Part shown: positions 54,844-63,086 of the stretch, piece after piece
How the letters are laid out: each line of letters starts with the position of its first letter
How positions within the stretch are numbered: position 1 is the stretch's first letter
Made by a program: the position numbers and the translations under genes
Source of the DNA: Stieleria magnilauensis
Lineage (GTDB): Bacteria > Planctomycetota > Planctomycetia > Pirellulales > Pirellulaceae
Reading direction: 5' to 3'
NCBI GenBank assembly: GCA_007753675.1
Contig: CP036432.1
Location: 4,934,394 to 4,998,393, forward strand
Length of the DNA stretch: 64,000 nucleotides
The notes under the pieces: model-generated
What the model saw: the letters and a program-made list of their open reading frames with translations, nothing else
The model's database searches: none
What the model was told of the DNA's origin: nothing

Positions 54844-56415
54844 CTACGGGGTCGGGCTGACCACCGTGGCGGCCGCTCCGACCGGAGCCTGGGCGGTCGG
54901 ATGACTTCCGGCCGCGTCGATCACCGAAGGATGCGCCGAGGAGGCGGTGATGGCGACGCAGTTGTTGCGTCCCTTGCGTTTCGCTTCGTACAAACTGGCG
55001 TCTGCTTTTTCGAACAGTGTGTTGAAATTGTCGTGGCGTCCGCGGTCGACCCAGCAAACGCCCAGGCTGGTTGTCACACACAACTTGTTGCCACCCACAT
55101 CGACCTGCAACGTCTCGATCGCGTTTCTCAACCGTTCGGCAACCTTCAGTGTGGAGTCGTAATCGCAATTGCCGACCAGCACGACGAATTCTTCGCCGCC
55201 GAATCGATACACCGTGTCGTACTGTCTGCAGTTTCGTTTCAAACAGGCAGCGACTTCACGCAACACATCGTCACCGGCCGCATGCCCGTACGTGTCGTTG
55301 AAGATTTTGAAGTGATCGATATCCGCGATGATCAAACCGAATGACTGAGATTGCCGACGAAACTGATTGGACAGCTGAAAGACTTCGGCGTCAAAGGCGG
55401 AGCGGTTCTTCAATTGCGTCAAGCTATCCAGCAGCGCGATTTGCCGAAGCTCATGTTGCTGTTCGGACATTTCGCGAATCGTGCGTTCCATGCCCAGCGA
55501 AATCTGGACCATGGATTCTTTGGCCCGTGCCTCCAGGTCTTTGATCGATTCAAACGCGATCGATTCGAAATTAAAAAGCGTTTCGTAGCCTTTCCATTCG
55601 GCGATCATCGCGTCGAAGAGGGCGTCAAACTGTTCGTCTTGGATGCCCAGCATCTCGCCGGCGGACTTGCGGACACCAACGATCTCCCGGTCCGCCGGTT
55701 CGGCCGACAACAGCAGCTTGCCGACCTGTTGACTGACGCAGAACAGTTTGGAAGGCAGGTCAGCGGCATCGGGGTCGTAGGTCTTTAAAACCTCGATCAT
55801 GGCGACGGGAAAGTTCCACTTTTCCAACAGGCAACTGCCCACTTCATAGCGGTCGGCGCCGCAGATTTCACGTTCGATGTCGACGCTGAGTTTGTCCAAC
55901 AGCTCATCCGATTCGAACCGAAGTGCCAATTCATCCGAATAAGCGTTACCGATCCCCATCGCACCGATGTTGAATACCAGTCCCAACAAAAAGGACTCGT
56001 CGGCGTTCTGTTCGGCTTGCTTGGCGATCAGCTTGGCTGCGATCGCCGTCGCCAGCGAACGACGCCAGAATTCGTCATAGGGAAACCCCGATTGTCCCTG
56101 CGTGTCCATCAGCGAGAAAGACAATGACAGCAAGCGAAGTGTTCGCATGCCCAATAACGGGATCGCCTGCTGCAGGCTGCCGACGGTCCGCGCCGAAGCG
56201 ACGATCGGCGAATTGCAGTAGTCGATCAACTTGGCTGATAACTTGGGATCGGCGCTGATCACTTTGGTGATGTCAGCGATTCTGGCATCAGGTTGGTTGA
56301 CCAGGTCCAGAAGTCGAGCGGCAATGGTGGGAGGCGAAGGCATGTTTTCGCCCTCAACGATCTTCGCAATGTCAGGATTCATCGTGCTCTTCGTGCTCAG
56401 TTCGCAATCCATCAT
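54844..56415 (-). CDS. HDOD plus GGDEF signalling protein (diguanylate cyclase)
   Basis: 523 residues. The N-terminal ~290 form an HDOD domain (MPSPPTIAARLLDLVNQPDA and VISADPKLSAKLIDYCNS, typical openings). After a short coil comes a GGDEF domain with IIADIDHFKIFNDTYGHAAG, the active-site loop FGGEEF near 403-408, and an upstream RQYD that fits the inhibitory RxxD site. It should make cyclic di-GMP and be subject to product inhibition. HDOD domains work in regulation without catalysis. It stands alone, with a structured 300-bp leader region upstream. Confidence 0.9.
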   Translation of the reverse strand: MMDCELSTKSTMNPDIAKIVEGENMPSPPTIAARLLDLVNQPDARIADITKVISADPKLSAKLIDYCNSPIVASARTVGSLQQAIPLLGMRTLRLLSLSFSLMDTQGQSGFPYDEFWRRSLATAIAAKLIAKQAEQNADESFLLGLVFNIGAMGIGNAYSDELALRFESDELLDKLSVDIEREICGADRYEVGSCLLEKWNFPVAMIEVLKTYDPDAADLPSKLFCVSQQVGKLLLSAEPADREIVGVRKSAGEMLGIQDEQFDALFDAMIAEWKGYETLFNFESIAFESIKDLEARAKESMVQISLGMERTIREMSEQQHELRQIALLDSLTQLKNRSAFDAEVFQLSNQFRRQSQSFGLIIADIDHFKIFNDTYGHAAGDDVLREVAACLKRNCRQYDTVYRFGGEEFVVLVGNCDYDSTLKVAERLRNAIETLQVDVGGNKLCVTTSLGVCWVDRGRHDNFNTLFEKADASLYEAKRKGRNNCVAITASSAHPSVIDAAGSHPTAQAPVGAAATVVSPTP

Positions 56416-56719
56416 GGATTCTGCTTCTCGTGTTGCTCAATCGCTGGACCGCCGCGTTGTTTTTGCGGCTAACCGCACCACCTTCGGTTCTTCGAGAAAC
56501 TGTGGGCCGTAATCGGCCGGGGCGGCTTGTGCCGAGGTGCTGAATGAGGGAACTCCGCCAACCCGGAGGGCTCGATGAGGCGTCAATCATGCACGACCCA
56601 ACCTGGCAGCGGGGGGCGACGGACACATCCCACCTCGTTTTCACGGGCAACCGCGCGGGGACCGGGGACGAGCCAACCCACGATGCCCCGCAGCGACGTG
56701 TCGTGCGGGGGAAGGGGCG
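56416..56719. other. structured intergenic region, no gene supported
   Basis: This stretch is GC-rich with several possible stems. On the plus strand, GTGC..ATGA near 56538-56549 can pair with TCATGCAC near 56587-56594, enclosing CGCC/GGCG. It weakly recalls the SRP RNA hairpin, but the diagnostic GGAA loop and AGCA side are not there, so I do not call it. It is the 5' region of the HDOD-GGDEF gene. Confidence 0.3.
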
Positions 56720-59464
56720 TTACACCAAGACCTCGGCGTCGATCGCCACATCGCCCAAATCGTCGCGTAGCGTTTCGGCGACCGCTTCGACGCTGCTATC
56801 CACACGCACGTAGAAATTCATTCGCGGGACCGGCCAATCGCGCGTGCCGTCTCGGACGATCGATTCGATGCTGGCGCCCGCCCGTTCGGAGAGCAGTCGG
56901 CTGATCGCGTAGCGGGTGCCTTGATCCGAGGGGGGCGAATTGCAGGAAAACTTGATTCGGCCGTCCCCGAGGTCGGTCAACTGCGGATACAGCGTGTCCA
57001 GGACCGGCCTGAGAATCTCGGCCGTGTTGTCACTTAACCGTTCATCCGGGTTTTCAAGTCGACTGCAGATCCGCCGTTTGACTTCATCTTCCCAATTCTC
57101 ATTCGAGACGGCCGTGGCATCAAAGGTGAGCACGTCGACGATCAGATGTCGCTCGTTGGGCGGCAGCGTTTCGCCGTCGGTGGCTTGGCCGGCGGGATCG
57201 GGGATTTCATAGAGATCAGTCGAACGGATGGCGCATCCCATTTCATGCAGCGCGCCGGCGACCCGCCAGAACAGCCCCGGAAAGTCCCAAGAATAAAGCG
57301 TCAATCGGTAGTAGTCGCCGTCACGTTTGAGTTCCACTTTGGGGCGTCCGGTTTGCACGACCGCCGTCAAGGCAAAGATGATTCGGTGGGCGCGTTGCGG
57401 ATCGAGCGTCTCGGTGCCTTCATAGGTTTGTCGAAGTGAATTGTCGACGTGTGGACTGGCCAGCAACCGGTGGGGCAGCAACGCACCGATCCGCTGGCCG
57501 GTGGGGTCAAAGTAGTGATCTTCGAACGATCGACCGCCGACGCCCAATTCGCCGTGCAACAAGTTTTGCGTCAGGTTTTGAATCTTTTGCCATTGCTCCG
57601 GCTCCAAACGAATCCGCGCCACTCCCTGAGGGTTGCGAAAATCAAACGCGGCATACGCAAACAACGCGAGGGCTCGAATCGTGTCGGCGGAATCGCGCGA
57701 ATGCAAGCGTTCGAGTTCCCGCCGCCAACTTTCCAAGACCTGTGGATGGCTTCCCGCTTCGGCCCACTTGAGCAACTCACGTTTCTTCAACAGCAGAAAC
57801 TCGATCGTGCGGAGTGTCGGCCCGGAAAGTCCCGGCAGGTTACTGAGATGCTCGTTCACATAACGCCGAACGGACTCGCCATAGACTTGCGGATCATAGT
57901 CAGGGGGCGCGGTGGGGACGGCAGACATGTACACCGTTTGAGGAATCTCGTCGGTCAACAGCGCCAGCCGCAAGGCACCACGGCCTGAATCACCGATGTC
58001 CTGGTACTGACGCAAAAAATAGGCTTCGTCGCGTGAGGTGACCGCGGACCGCTTCAACGTATCGAGGTACTCCAAGCCCTCCAGCCGTTGGACCGCCCGA
58101 GCCGCTCGCGTCAGGGTCGCCGCCCGATGCCCCGGCTGATAAAGCTGATTGGAAAGCTCTCCGAAACCGGGCAACAGTTTTTCCAAGACCCCGAAGTCGA
58201 ACCAATCTTTGATCGCCGGATACACCGGCCCCGGCGACACCATCAGTTTGATCAGCGCCGGATCGGGGCGCAACGATTCGGAGATATTCTTCCGAGCGGC
58301 GCGTTTCACGGCGCGATCGATGGGCAACAAGAATCGTTGTTGGGCGCGGTACAAACTGTAAAACATCTCCGTCGCGTCCTTGAACAAGGCATCCGTTCCG
58401 ATCCGCAACCCGTCCGATCCCCAGACCACCAATCCATCGGTGTCCGGCACGACGACGCCGCGTTCGAGCAGCCGGTCCATGGTCTCGTGACGATACGAGT
58501 CGATGATGTCCCGTGCGTTGCGCAGTTTCGTCAACCCTCCGGCACCGAACCGATACAAGAACGCCTCCATATCGGCGGCGTCGAGCAACAGCGGCGAGAC
58601 CAGTTTTTCACCGGAGTCCCTCGGCCGGCCGGCGGCCTGAGCGGCGCGCCGCTGTTCAATCCAACAGCGGGCCGAAAAGATCACGCCGACTGCTTCCAAG
58701 ACGGTCGCCGACGGCGCACCCTCGCGATCAAAACGTCTGGTGCTCCGCACTTGCTGGTACACCTGCAGCGACGGGATCCAGCGTTCGAACGAATACAACC
58801 ACATCGCCAACTGAAACCCGCGCAGCCCGCCCTTTCCGTTTTTGACGTGAAATCCTCCGATGTCACCGGGCGGCTGGGGATGCAGCTGATCAAACCGTCT
58901 CAAGTCTTGGTTGACGGCAAAAATAAAATCGAGCCCCAACTCGGCCGCTCGCCCGCGACAGACGCGTCGGATGCGATGGTCCAATTCCGAATCGCCGACC
59001 AGCAGATCGCAATCGAGCAATGCGACCAGTGACTTCAAATCAAAGTGTTCGCGGTCTTTGAGATCCGGAAACGCATTCGCTTTGACGACGTTTCGCAGCC
59101 CTGGAACGCGGGGCGCGAACGCCCTCAGCCGACTCGAAAGATGACGCAGGAAGTGTTGGTTCTCTTCGATGTTTTCGACGATGATGCCGATGTCGACATC
59201 CGAGCCGGGGCAGATTTCACCTCGCCCGGTTCCGCCCAGGGCGTAAACCACGATCGCGCCCCGCGGCGGAGCTTCCGCGATCACCCGCTCGTAAAAACAC
59301 TTCATCGCATCGCGAATCACACGGCCGCGATGATTGACCAGGGCCCAGCCGTCGGTCAGTCCGGCCAATCGAATCCGCTGATCACTCTGGCTGATCCCGT
59401 CGCTCAGGGCCTTGACCCAAGGCAACCCCTCAAAGCCGTCGTTTTCGTTTGTCGGGGCGTTCAT
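56720..59464 (-). CDS. glnD: GlnD-like protein-PII uridylyltransferase, HD domain degenerate
   Basis: 914 residues. The nucleotidyltransferase motif is GGTGRGEICPGSDVDIGI near residues 74-91 (usual GGYGRxEL..SDxD). Then come GGFHVKNGKGGLRGFQLA and DRLLERGVV, as in GlnD. The region where the HD hydrolase should be (about 480-600) shows no HDxxK pair. Two C-terminal ACT domains follow (GDYYRLTLYSWDFPGLFWRV and the last ~80 residues). It should uridylylate PII, but removal of UMP looks lost or moved. ATG 59464 was preferred to TTG 59515. Confidence 0.85.
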   Translation of the reverse strand: MNAPTNENDGFEGLPWVKALSDGISQSDQRIRLAGLTDGWALVNHRGRVIRDAMKCFYERVIAEAPPRGAIVVYALGGTGRGEICPGSDVDIGIIVENIEENQHFLRHLSSRLRAFAPRVPGLRNVVKANAFPDLKDREHFDLKSLVALLDCDLLVGDSELDHRIRRVCRGRAAELGLDFIFAVNQDLRRFDQLHPQPPGDIGGFHVKNGKGGLRGFQLAMWLYSFERWIPSLQVYQQVRSTRRFDREGAPSATVLEAVGVIFSARCWIEQRRAAQAAGRPRDSGEKLVSPLLLDAADMEAFLYRFGAGGLTKLRNARDIIDSYRHETMDRLLERGVVVPDTDGLVVWGSDGLRIGTDALFKDATEMFYSLYRAQQRFLLPIDRAVKRAARKNISESLRPDPALIKLMVSPGPVYPAIKDWFDFGVLEKLLPGFGELSNQLYQPGHRAATLTRAARAVQRLEGLEYLDTLKRSAVTSRDEAYFLRQYQDIGDSGRGALRLALLTDEIPQTVYMSAVPTAPPDYDPQVYGESVRRYVNEHLSNLPGLSGPTLRTIEFLLLKKRELLKWAEAGSHPQVLESWRRELERLHSRDSADTIRALALFAYAAFDFRNPQGVARIRLEPEQWQKIQNLTQNLLHGELGVGGRSFEDHYFDPTGQRIGALLPHRLLASPHVDNSLRQTYEGTETLDPQRAHRIIFALTAVVQTGRPKVELKRDGDYYRLTLYSWDFPGLFWRVAGALHEMGCAIRSTDLYEIPDPAGQATDGETLPPNERHLIVDVLTFDATAVSNENWEDEVKRRICSRLENPDERLSDNTAEILRPVLDTLYPQLTDLGDGRIKFSCNSPPSDQGTRYAISRLLSERAGASIESIVRDGTRDWPVPRMNFYVRVDSSVEAVAETLRDDLGDVAIDAEVLV

Positions 59465-59659
59465 TGTGTCACCGGTTTCCCGCTGGTTGCTTAGGGCCAC
59501 CTCTCCATCCACCAAAATTCTATCGACAATCGGTGTTTTCGACCATCGTCAACACGGCGGGGCACAAAGCCGGTTAGAATCTTCAGCCTGCGTCGCAACT
59601 TCGCCCTGCCGGCCGTGCGACCCCCGCCTTCCCTCCCCCCCTTCCTCCGATCGCCCACC

Positions 59660-60415
59660 ATGGAACTCGCTAACCTGACTTGGCCGGTTGTCGATGCGCT
59701 CGATCGCAACACACCGGTCATCGTTCCCGTCGCGGCGTTGGAACAACATGGCCGGCACATGCCCGTCTGCACCGACAGCATGTTACTGGGAGAAATCGTG
59801 GCGCGTGCGCATCAATCGTTCGCCGAATCGACCTTGATTGCACCGTTGATGTGGCTCGGCAACTCACACCACCACATGGATTTTCCCGGCACGCTTTCGG
59901 CCGACCCGCGTGTCTACCTCGACTTGTTAAGCGGGCTGGTGGACAACTTCATCCGCCACGGATTCCGGCGCATCGTGATCTTGAACGGTCATGGTGGCAA
60001 CGACGTGCCGGCGCGACAGGTGATCTTTGAATTGCGGCAACGCTATCGAGACCGCCAAGATCTGTTGCTGCTGGCGGCCACCTACTGGCATCTGGCCGAT
60101 CCCTCATCCCAGCTGGCCGGTTTGCGACAGAACGAAATGGGACACGCGTGTGAATGGGAAACGTCGATGATCCTGCGACTGGCACCGCAGCTGGTTCGTG
60201 ATTACACACAGGTCGACGAGATCCCGTTCGGCAATCCGTTTTTACCCGCGTCGCGTGGCTGGACGATGCCCGATCGCTCCGCCCCCGGACACGTCGGCGA
60301 CGCGGCCGCCGCGACCGCGGAAAAGGGAGAACAACTGCTGCAACTCTTCGCCGACGCGGTGGTCGGTTTCATTGAACGCGTCGCCGGATGGGATGGCCAA
60401 TCTTGGGATGGATGA
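59660..60415 (+). CDS. creatininase-family amidohydrolase
   Basis: 251 residues. VPVAALEQHGRHMPVCTDSM has the Glu and Asp metal ligands, WLGNSHHHMDFPGTLS and LNGHGGNDVPARQ complete the creatininase signature, and MGHACEWETSMIL supplies the late Glu. The family hydrolyses cyclic amides such as creatinine, or formamides in cofactor synthesis (MftE, FAPy deformylase). The substrate here is unknown. It overlaps the MFS transporter gene, so uptake and hydrolysis of a small molecule is a reasonable inference. Confidence 0.88.
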   Translation: MELANLTWPVVDALDRNTPVIVPVAALEQHGRHMPVCTDSMLLGEIVARAHQSFAESTLIAPLMWLGNSHHHMDFPGTLSADPRVYLDLLSGLVDNFIRHGFRRIVILNGHGGNDVPARQVIFELRQRYRDRQDLLLLAATYWHLADPSSQLAGLRQNEMGHACEWETSMILRLAPQLVRDYTQVDEIPFGNPFLPASRGWTMPDRSAPGHVGDAAAATAEKGEQLLQLFADAVVGFIERVAGWDGQSWDG

Positions 60416-61682
60416 ATCCAAACACACTCTCGACGCCGCCCCGACAGATCAGGCGGCACCCTCGGTCAGCCCAGTCCGCATCGCTCTGATCTGTGGACTG
60501 TTGCTGCTCGCCTCGGCGCTCAACTATCTCGATCGCCAGACGCTGGCCAGTGCGTCGGCGCGGATTATGCAGGAGTTTGATCTGGTCAACGAGCAGTACG
60601 GTGATATCGAAGCCGTCTTCGGATACGGGTTCGTGATCGGATCGATCGTGTTCGGCGTGCTTGCTGACTTAGTCCCCGTCCGCTGGTTGTATCCCGTGGT
60701 CGTGATTTCATGGTCCACGGTGACCGCGGCCACGGCGCTCGCGAGCGGGTATCAAGATCTGCTTTGGCTGCGTCTGCTGCTCGGGGTGTTCGAAGCGGGG
60801 CACTGGCCGTGTGGCGTGCGAGTGGTCCGCAGTCTGACGCAAGCCCGTGGCCGAACGATGGGCAACGGTTTGCTGCAAAGCGGGACATCGATCGGAGCGG
60901 TCGCTGCGCCGCTGATCATGCTGGCGTTGTTGACCGACGACGTCGGCAGCTGGCGTCCGGCGTTTGCGATCGTCGGCGGGATCGGCATCTTATGGGTCGC
61001 CGCCTGGTTTGGGATTGTTCAATCGACGGATCTGGCAGCCGACGCCGTGCAACGCAAACAAGCCACACCCTGGCGCGTGTTGTTGCAGCGACGCATGGTG
61101 GTGGTGTTGATCATCGTCTGCCTGATCAACACGACGTGGCAGTTGTTTCGCGCCTGGTTGCACCTGTTCCTTCAAGAAGGCCGCGGCTACACCGAAACCC
61201 ATACCTTGCTGTTTAATTCCGCCTGGTTCGCGGCGACCGATGTCGGATGCCTCGGCGTTGGTGCGGTCGTGTTGTGGCTGTGCGCGAAAGGTTTCACGCC
61301 GACACGCTCACGACAAATGGTTTTCACGGCGTGTGCCGTGCTTTGCCTGACGATGCTCACCCTGCCGCTGTTGCCCAAGGGATGGGTGCTGTTGGCCGTG
61401 CTGCTGTTCGGCGGGGCGGGGGCGTTGGGTATGTTTCCGCTCTACCACGCCTTCACGCAAGACATTTCCGGCAAACACCAAGGCAAGATCACCGGGATTG
61501 CCGGGGTGACGGCCTGGTTCCTGGTTCCGCCGACCCAGAAACTGTTCGGCCGACTCGTCGATGTGACCGGATCCTACGACGTGGGGTTGGCGGCGGCCTC
61601 GTGTTTGCCCGCCCTTGCCGCGATCATTCTTTGGATTTTTTGGAGAGACGTACCTGATGAACCAACGCCCATCGAAGATTGA
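60408..61682 (+). CDS. MFS transporter, anion:cation symporter (ACS) type
   Basis: 424 residues with 12 predicted helices. ASALNYLDRQTLASASARIM and the later GVFEAGHWPCGVRVVRSLTQ are the ACS-family pattern, whose members import sugar acids and similar organic anions. It overlaps the creatininase gene by 8 bp and the Tat-exported gene by 26 bp, so the three genes are one unit. Start ATG 60408 gives a short N-terminal tail before helix 1. Confidence 0.88.
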   Translation: MDESKHTLDAAPTDQAAPSVSPVRIALICGLLLLASALNYLDRQTLASASARIMQEFDLVNEQYGDIEAVFGYGFVIGSIVFGVLADLVPVRWLYPVVVISWSTVTAATALASGYQDLLWLRLLLGVFEAGHWPCGVRVVRSLTQARGRTMGNGLLQSGTSIGAVAAPLIMLALLTDDVGSWRPAFAIVGGIGILWVAAWFGIVQSTDLAADAVQRKQATPWRVLLQRRMVVVLIIVCLINTTWQLFRAWLHLFLQEGRGYTETHTLLFNSAWFAATDVGCLGVGAVVLWLCAKGFTPTRSRQMVFTACAVLCLTMLTLPLLPKGWVLLAVLLFGGAGALGMFPLYHAFTQDISGKHQGKITGIAGVTAWFLVPPTQKLFGRLVDVTGSYDVGLAAASCLPALAAIILWIFWRDVPDEPTPIED

Positions 61683-62985
61683 CCGCCGCGATTTTCTGGC
61701 TCGGTCCGGCACGAAAACGGTGTTCGGATTGGGCGCCTTCGGTTTCGCGCGCGGACTGGCCGATCCACAGCCGGCGGTTGCAGCCGACTCGCCGGCGGTC
61801 AGCGGCCGGCGTCCCAAGATCGCGTTCCTGGGCACCGTCGTTCGACGGCATTCGCACGCCCAACACTTTCTCGATCGCCACACGCTGGGATACAGTTGGA
61901 ACGGCGGCTGGCAACGACCCCGCGTCGATGTCGCGTCGGTATTTATCGATCAGTTTCCCGACGACGACCTCGGCCGCCAGCGGGTCAAACGCCACGGCTT
62001 GCGACTGTTCCCGACGATCGAAGAAGCCCTCACGCTGGGGGGCGAAACCTTGGCCGTCGACGGCGTGGTCTTGATCGGCGAACACGGCGATTACCCACGC
62101 AACGAAAAAGGACAACATCTCTATCCACGCTACGACTGGTTCAAACGCATCGTCGACGTGTTTCAGCAAAGTGGACGCAGCGTGCCGGTGTTCAATGACA
62201 AACACTTGTCGACGGACTGGGACGAATGCGTCGAAATGGTGGACGACTCGCGACGACTGGGGTTCCCGTTTCTCGCAGGGTCCTCGCTTCCCGTCACGCG
62301 ACGTCTTCCCGCGATCGACATGCCCTACGGCGCGGCGTTGAAAGAGAGTGTTTGCGTGGCGTATGGCGGCATCGACAGTTACGACATCCATGCGTTGGAA
62401 ACCGCCCAGTGCATGTCCGAGCGCCGCGGCGGAGGGGAAACGGGTGTCAAACGAATCCACGCCTTGCGGGGCGACAACCTTTGGGATCGGTTGGCATCGG
62501 ATGATTGCCGACGGACGAGACAACTTGTCGTCGCCGCGCTCAGTCGCAGTCACAATCTGCCGGTCGAAGGCGGGTTTCCGACCGACGTGCCGTCGATCGA
62601 CTGGATGCGTCAAACCATGCCGCAGACGACGGGCTACTTGATCGAGCACCTCGACGGGCTGCGGACGACCATGCTGCTGACCGGGATTCGCGACTTCAAT
62701 TACGCCGGCATGCTCGCCGACGACACGCTCGTTTCCTGCCAGATGTACTTGCCCATGCCCGGTCACGGATCGACCACCGCCGACTTTTTCAATCCGCTCG
62801 TCCGCCATGTCGAAACGACGATGATCGAAGGCAGAACGCCGTATCCGATCGAACGCACGCTGCTGACTTCCGGGATGGTGATCGGCGGCGTCGACAGCCT
62901 GCATGCGGGCGAAAAACCGGTCGAAACCCCGCACCTGGACGTCGCCTACACCGCTCCCAAAGCCTCAACCTTCTGGCACAACTAG
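61657..62985 (+). CDS. Tat-exported protein of unknown function
   Basis: 442 residues from ATG 61657, with GGAG about ten bases upstream. RRDFLARSGTKTVFGLGAFGF is a twin-arginine signal. The mature part begins RRPKIAFLGTVVRRHSHAQH, which looks like the start of a Rossmann fold, and has strongly conserved-looking stretches rich in His, Tyr and Asp (DGVVLIGEHGDYPRNEKGQH, VFNDKHLSTDWD). This suggests an oxidoreductase-like or metal-dependent enzyme. I do not recognise the family. Export by Tat suits a cofactor-bearing enzyme acting on the substrate of the neighbouring transporter. Confidence 0.75.
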   Translation: MNQRPSKIDRRDFLARSGTKTVFGLGAFGFARGLADPQPAVAADSPAVSGRRPKIAFLGTVVRRHSHAQHFLDRHTLGYSWNGGWQRPRVDVASVFIDQFPDDDLGRQRVKRHGLRLFPTIEEALTLGGETLAVDGVVLIGEHGDYPRNEKGQHLYPRYDWFKRIVDVFQQSGRSVPVFNDKHLSTDWDECVEMVDDSRRLGFPFLAGSSLPVTRRLPAIDMPYGAALKESVCVAYGGIDSYDIHALETAQCMSERRGGGETGVKRIHALRGDNLWDRLASDDCRRTRQLVVAALSRSHNLPVEGGFPTDVPSIDWMRQTMPQTTGYLIEHLDGLRTTMLLTGIRDFNYAGMLADDTLVSCQMYLPMPGHGSTTADFFNPLVRHVETTMIEGRTPYPIERTLLTSGMVIGGVDSLHAGEKPVETPHLDVAYTAPKASTFWHN

Positions 62986-63007
62986 TGGCGTAAGCTTCCA
63001 GCTTGCG
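62985..63007. repeat. dispersed GTGGCGTAAGCTTCC element, copy 3
   Basis: Identical to the copies at 34503 and 54776. It begins at the last base of the Tat-exported gene's stop codon, again right at a gene end. Confidence 0.7.
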
Positions 63008-63086
63008 TTTCGCCGCATTCCACCGTGATGATGGTGTATCCTGAGTGCGATGACTGTCTTGTTGTCCTCGTCGAGAACCCCGACTC

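Noticed and set aside
56530-56630. SRP RNA (4.5S) gene
   Set aside because: A hairpin with CGCC/GGCG can be drawn, but the GGAA tetraloop and the AGCA side of the internal loop are missing.
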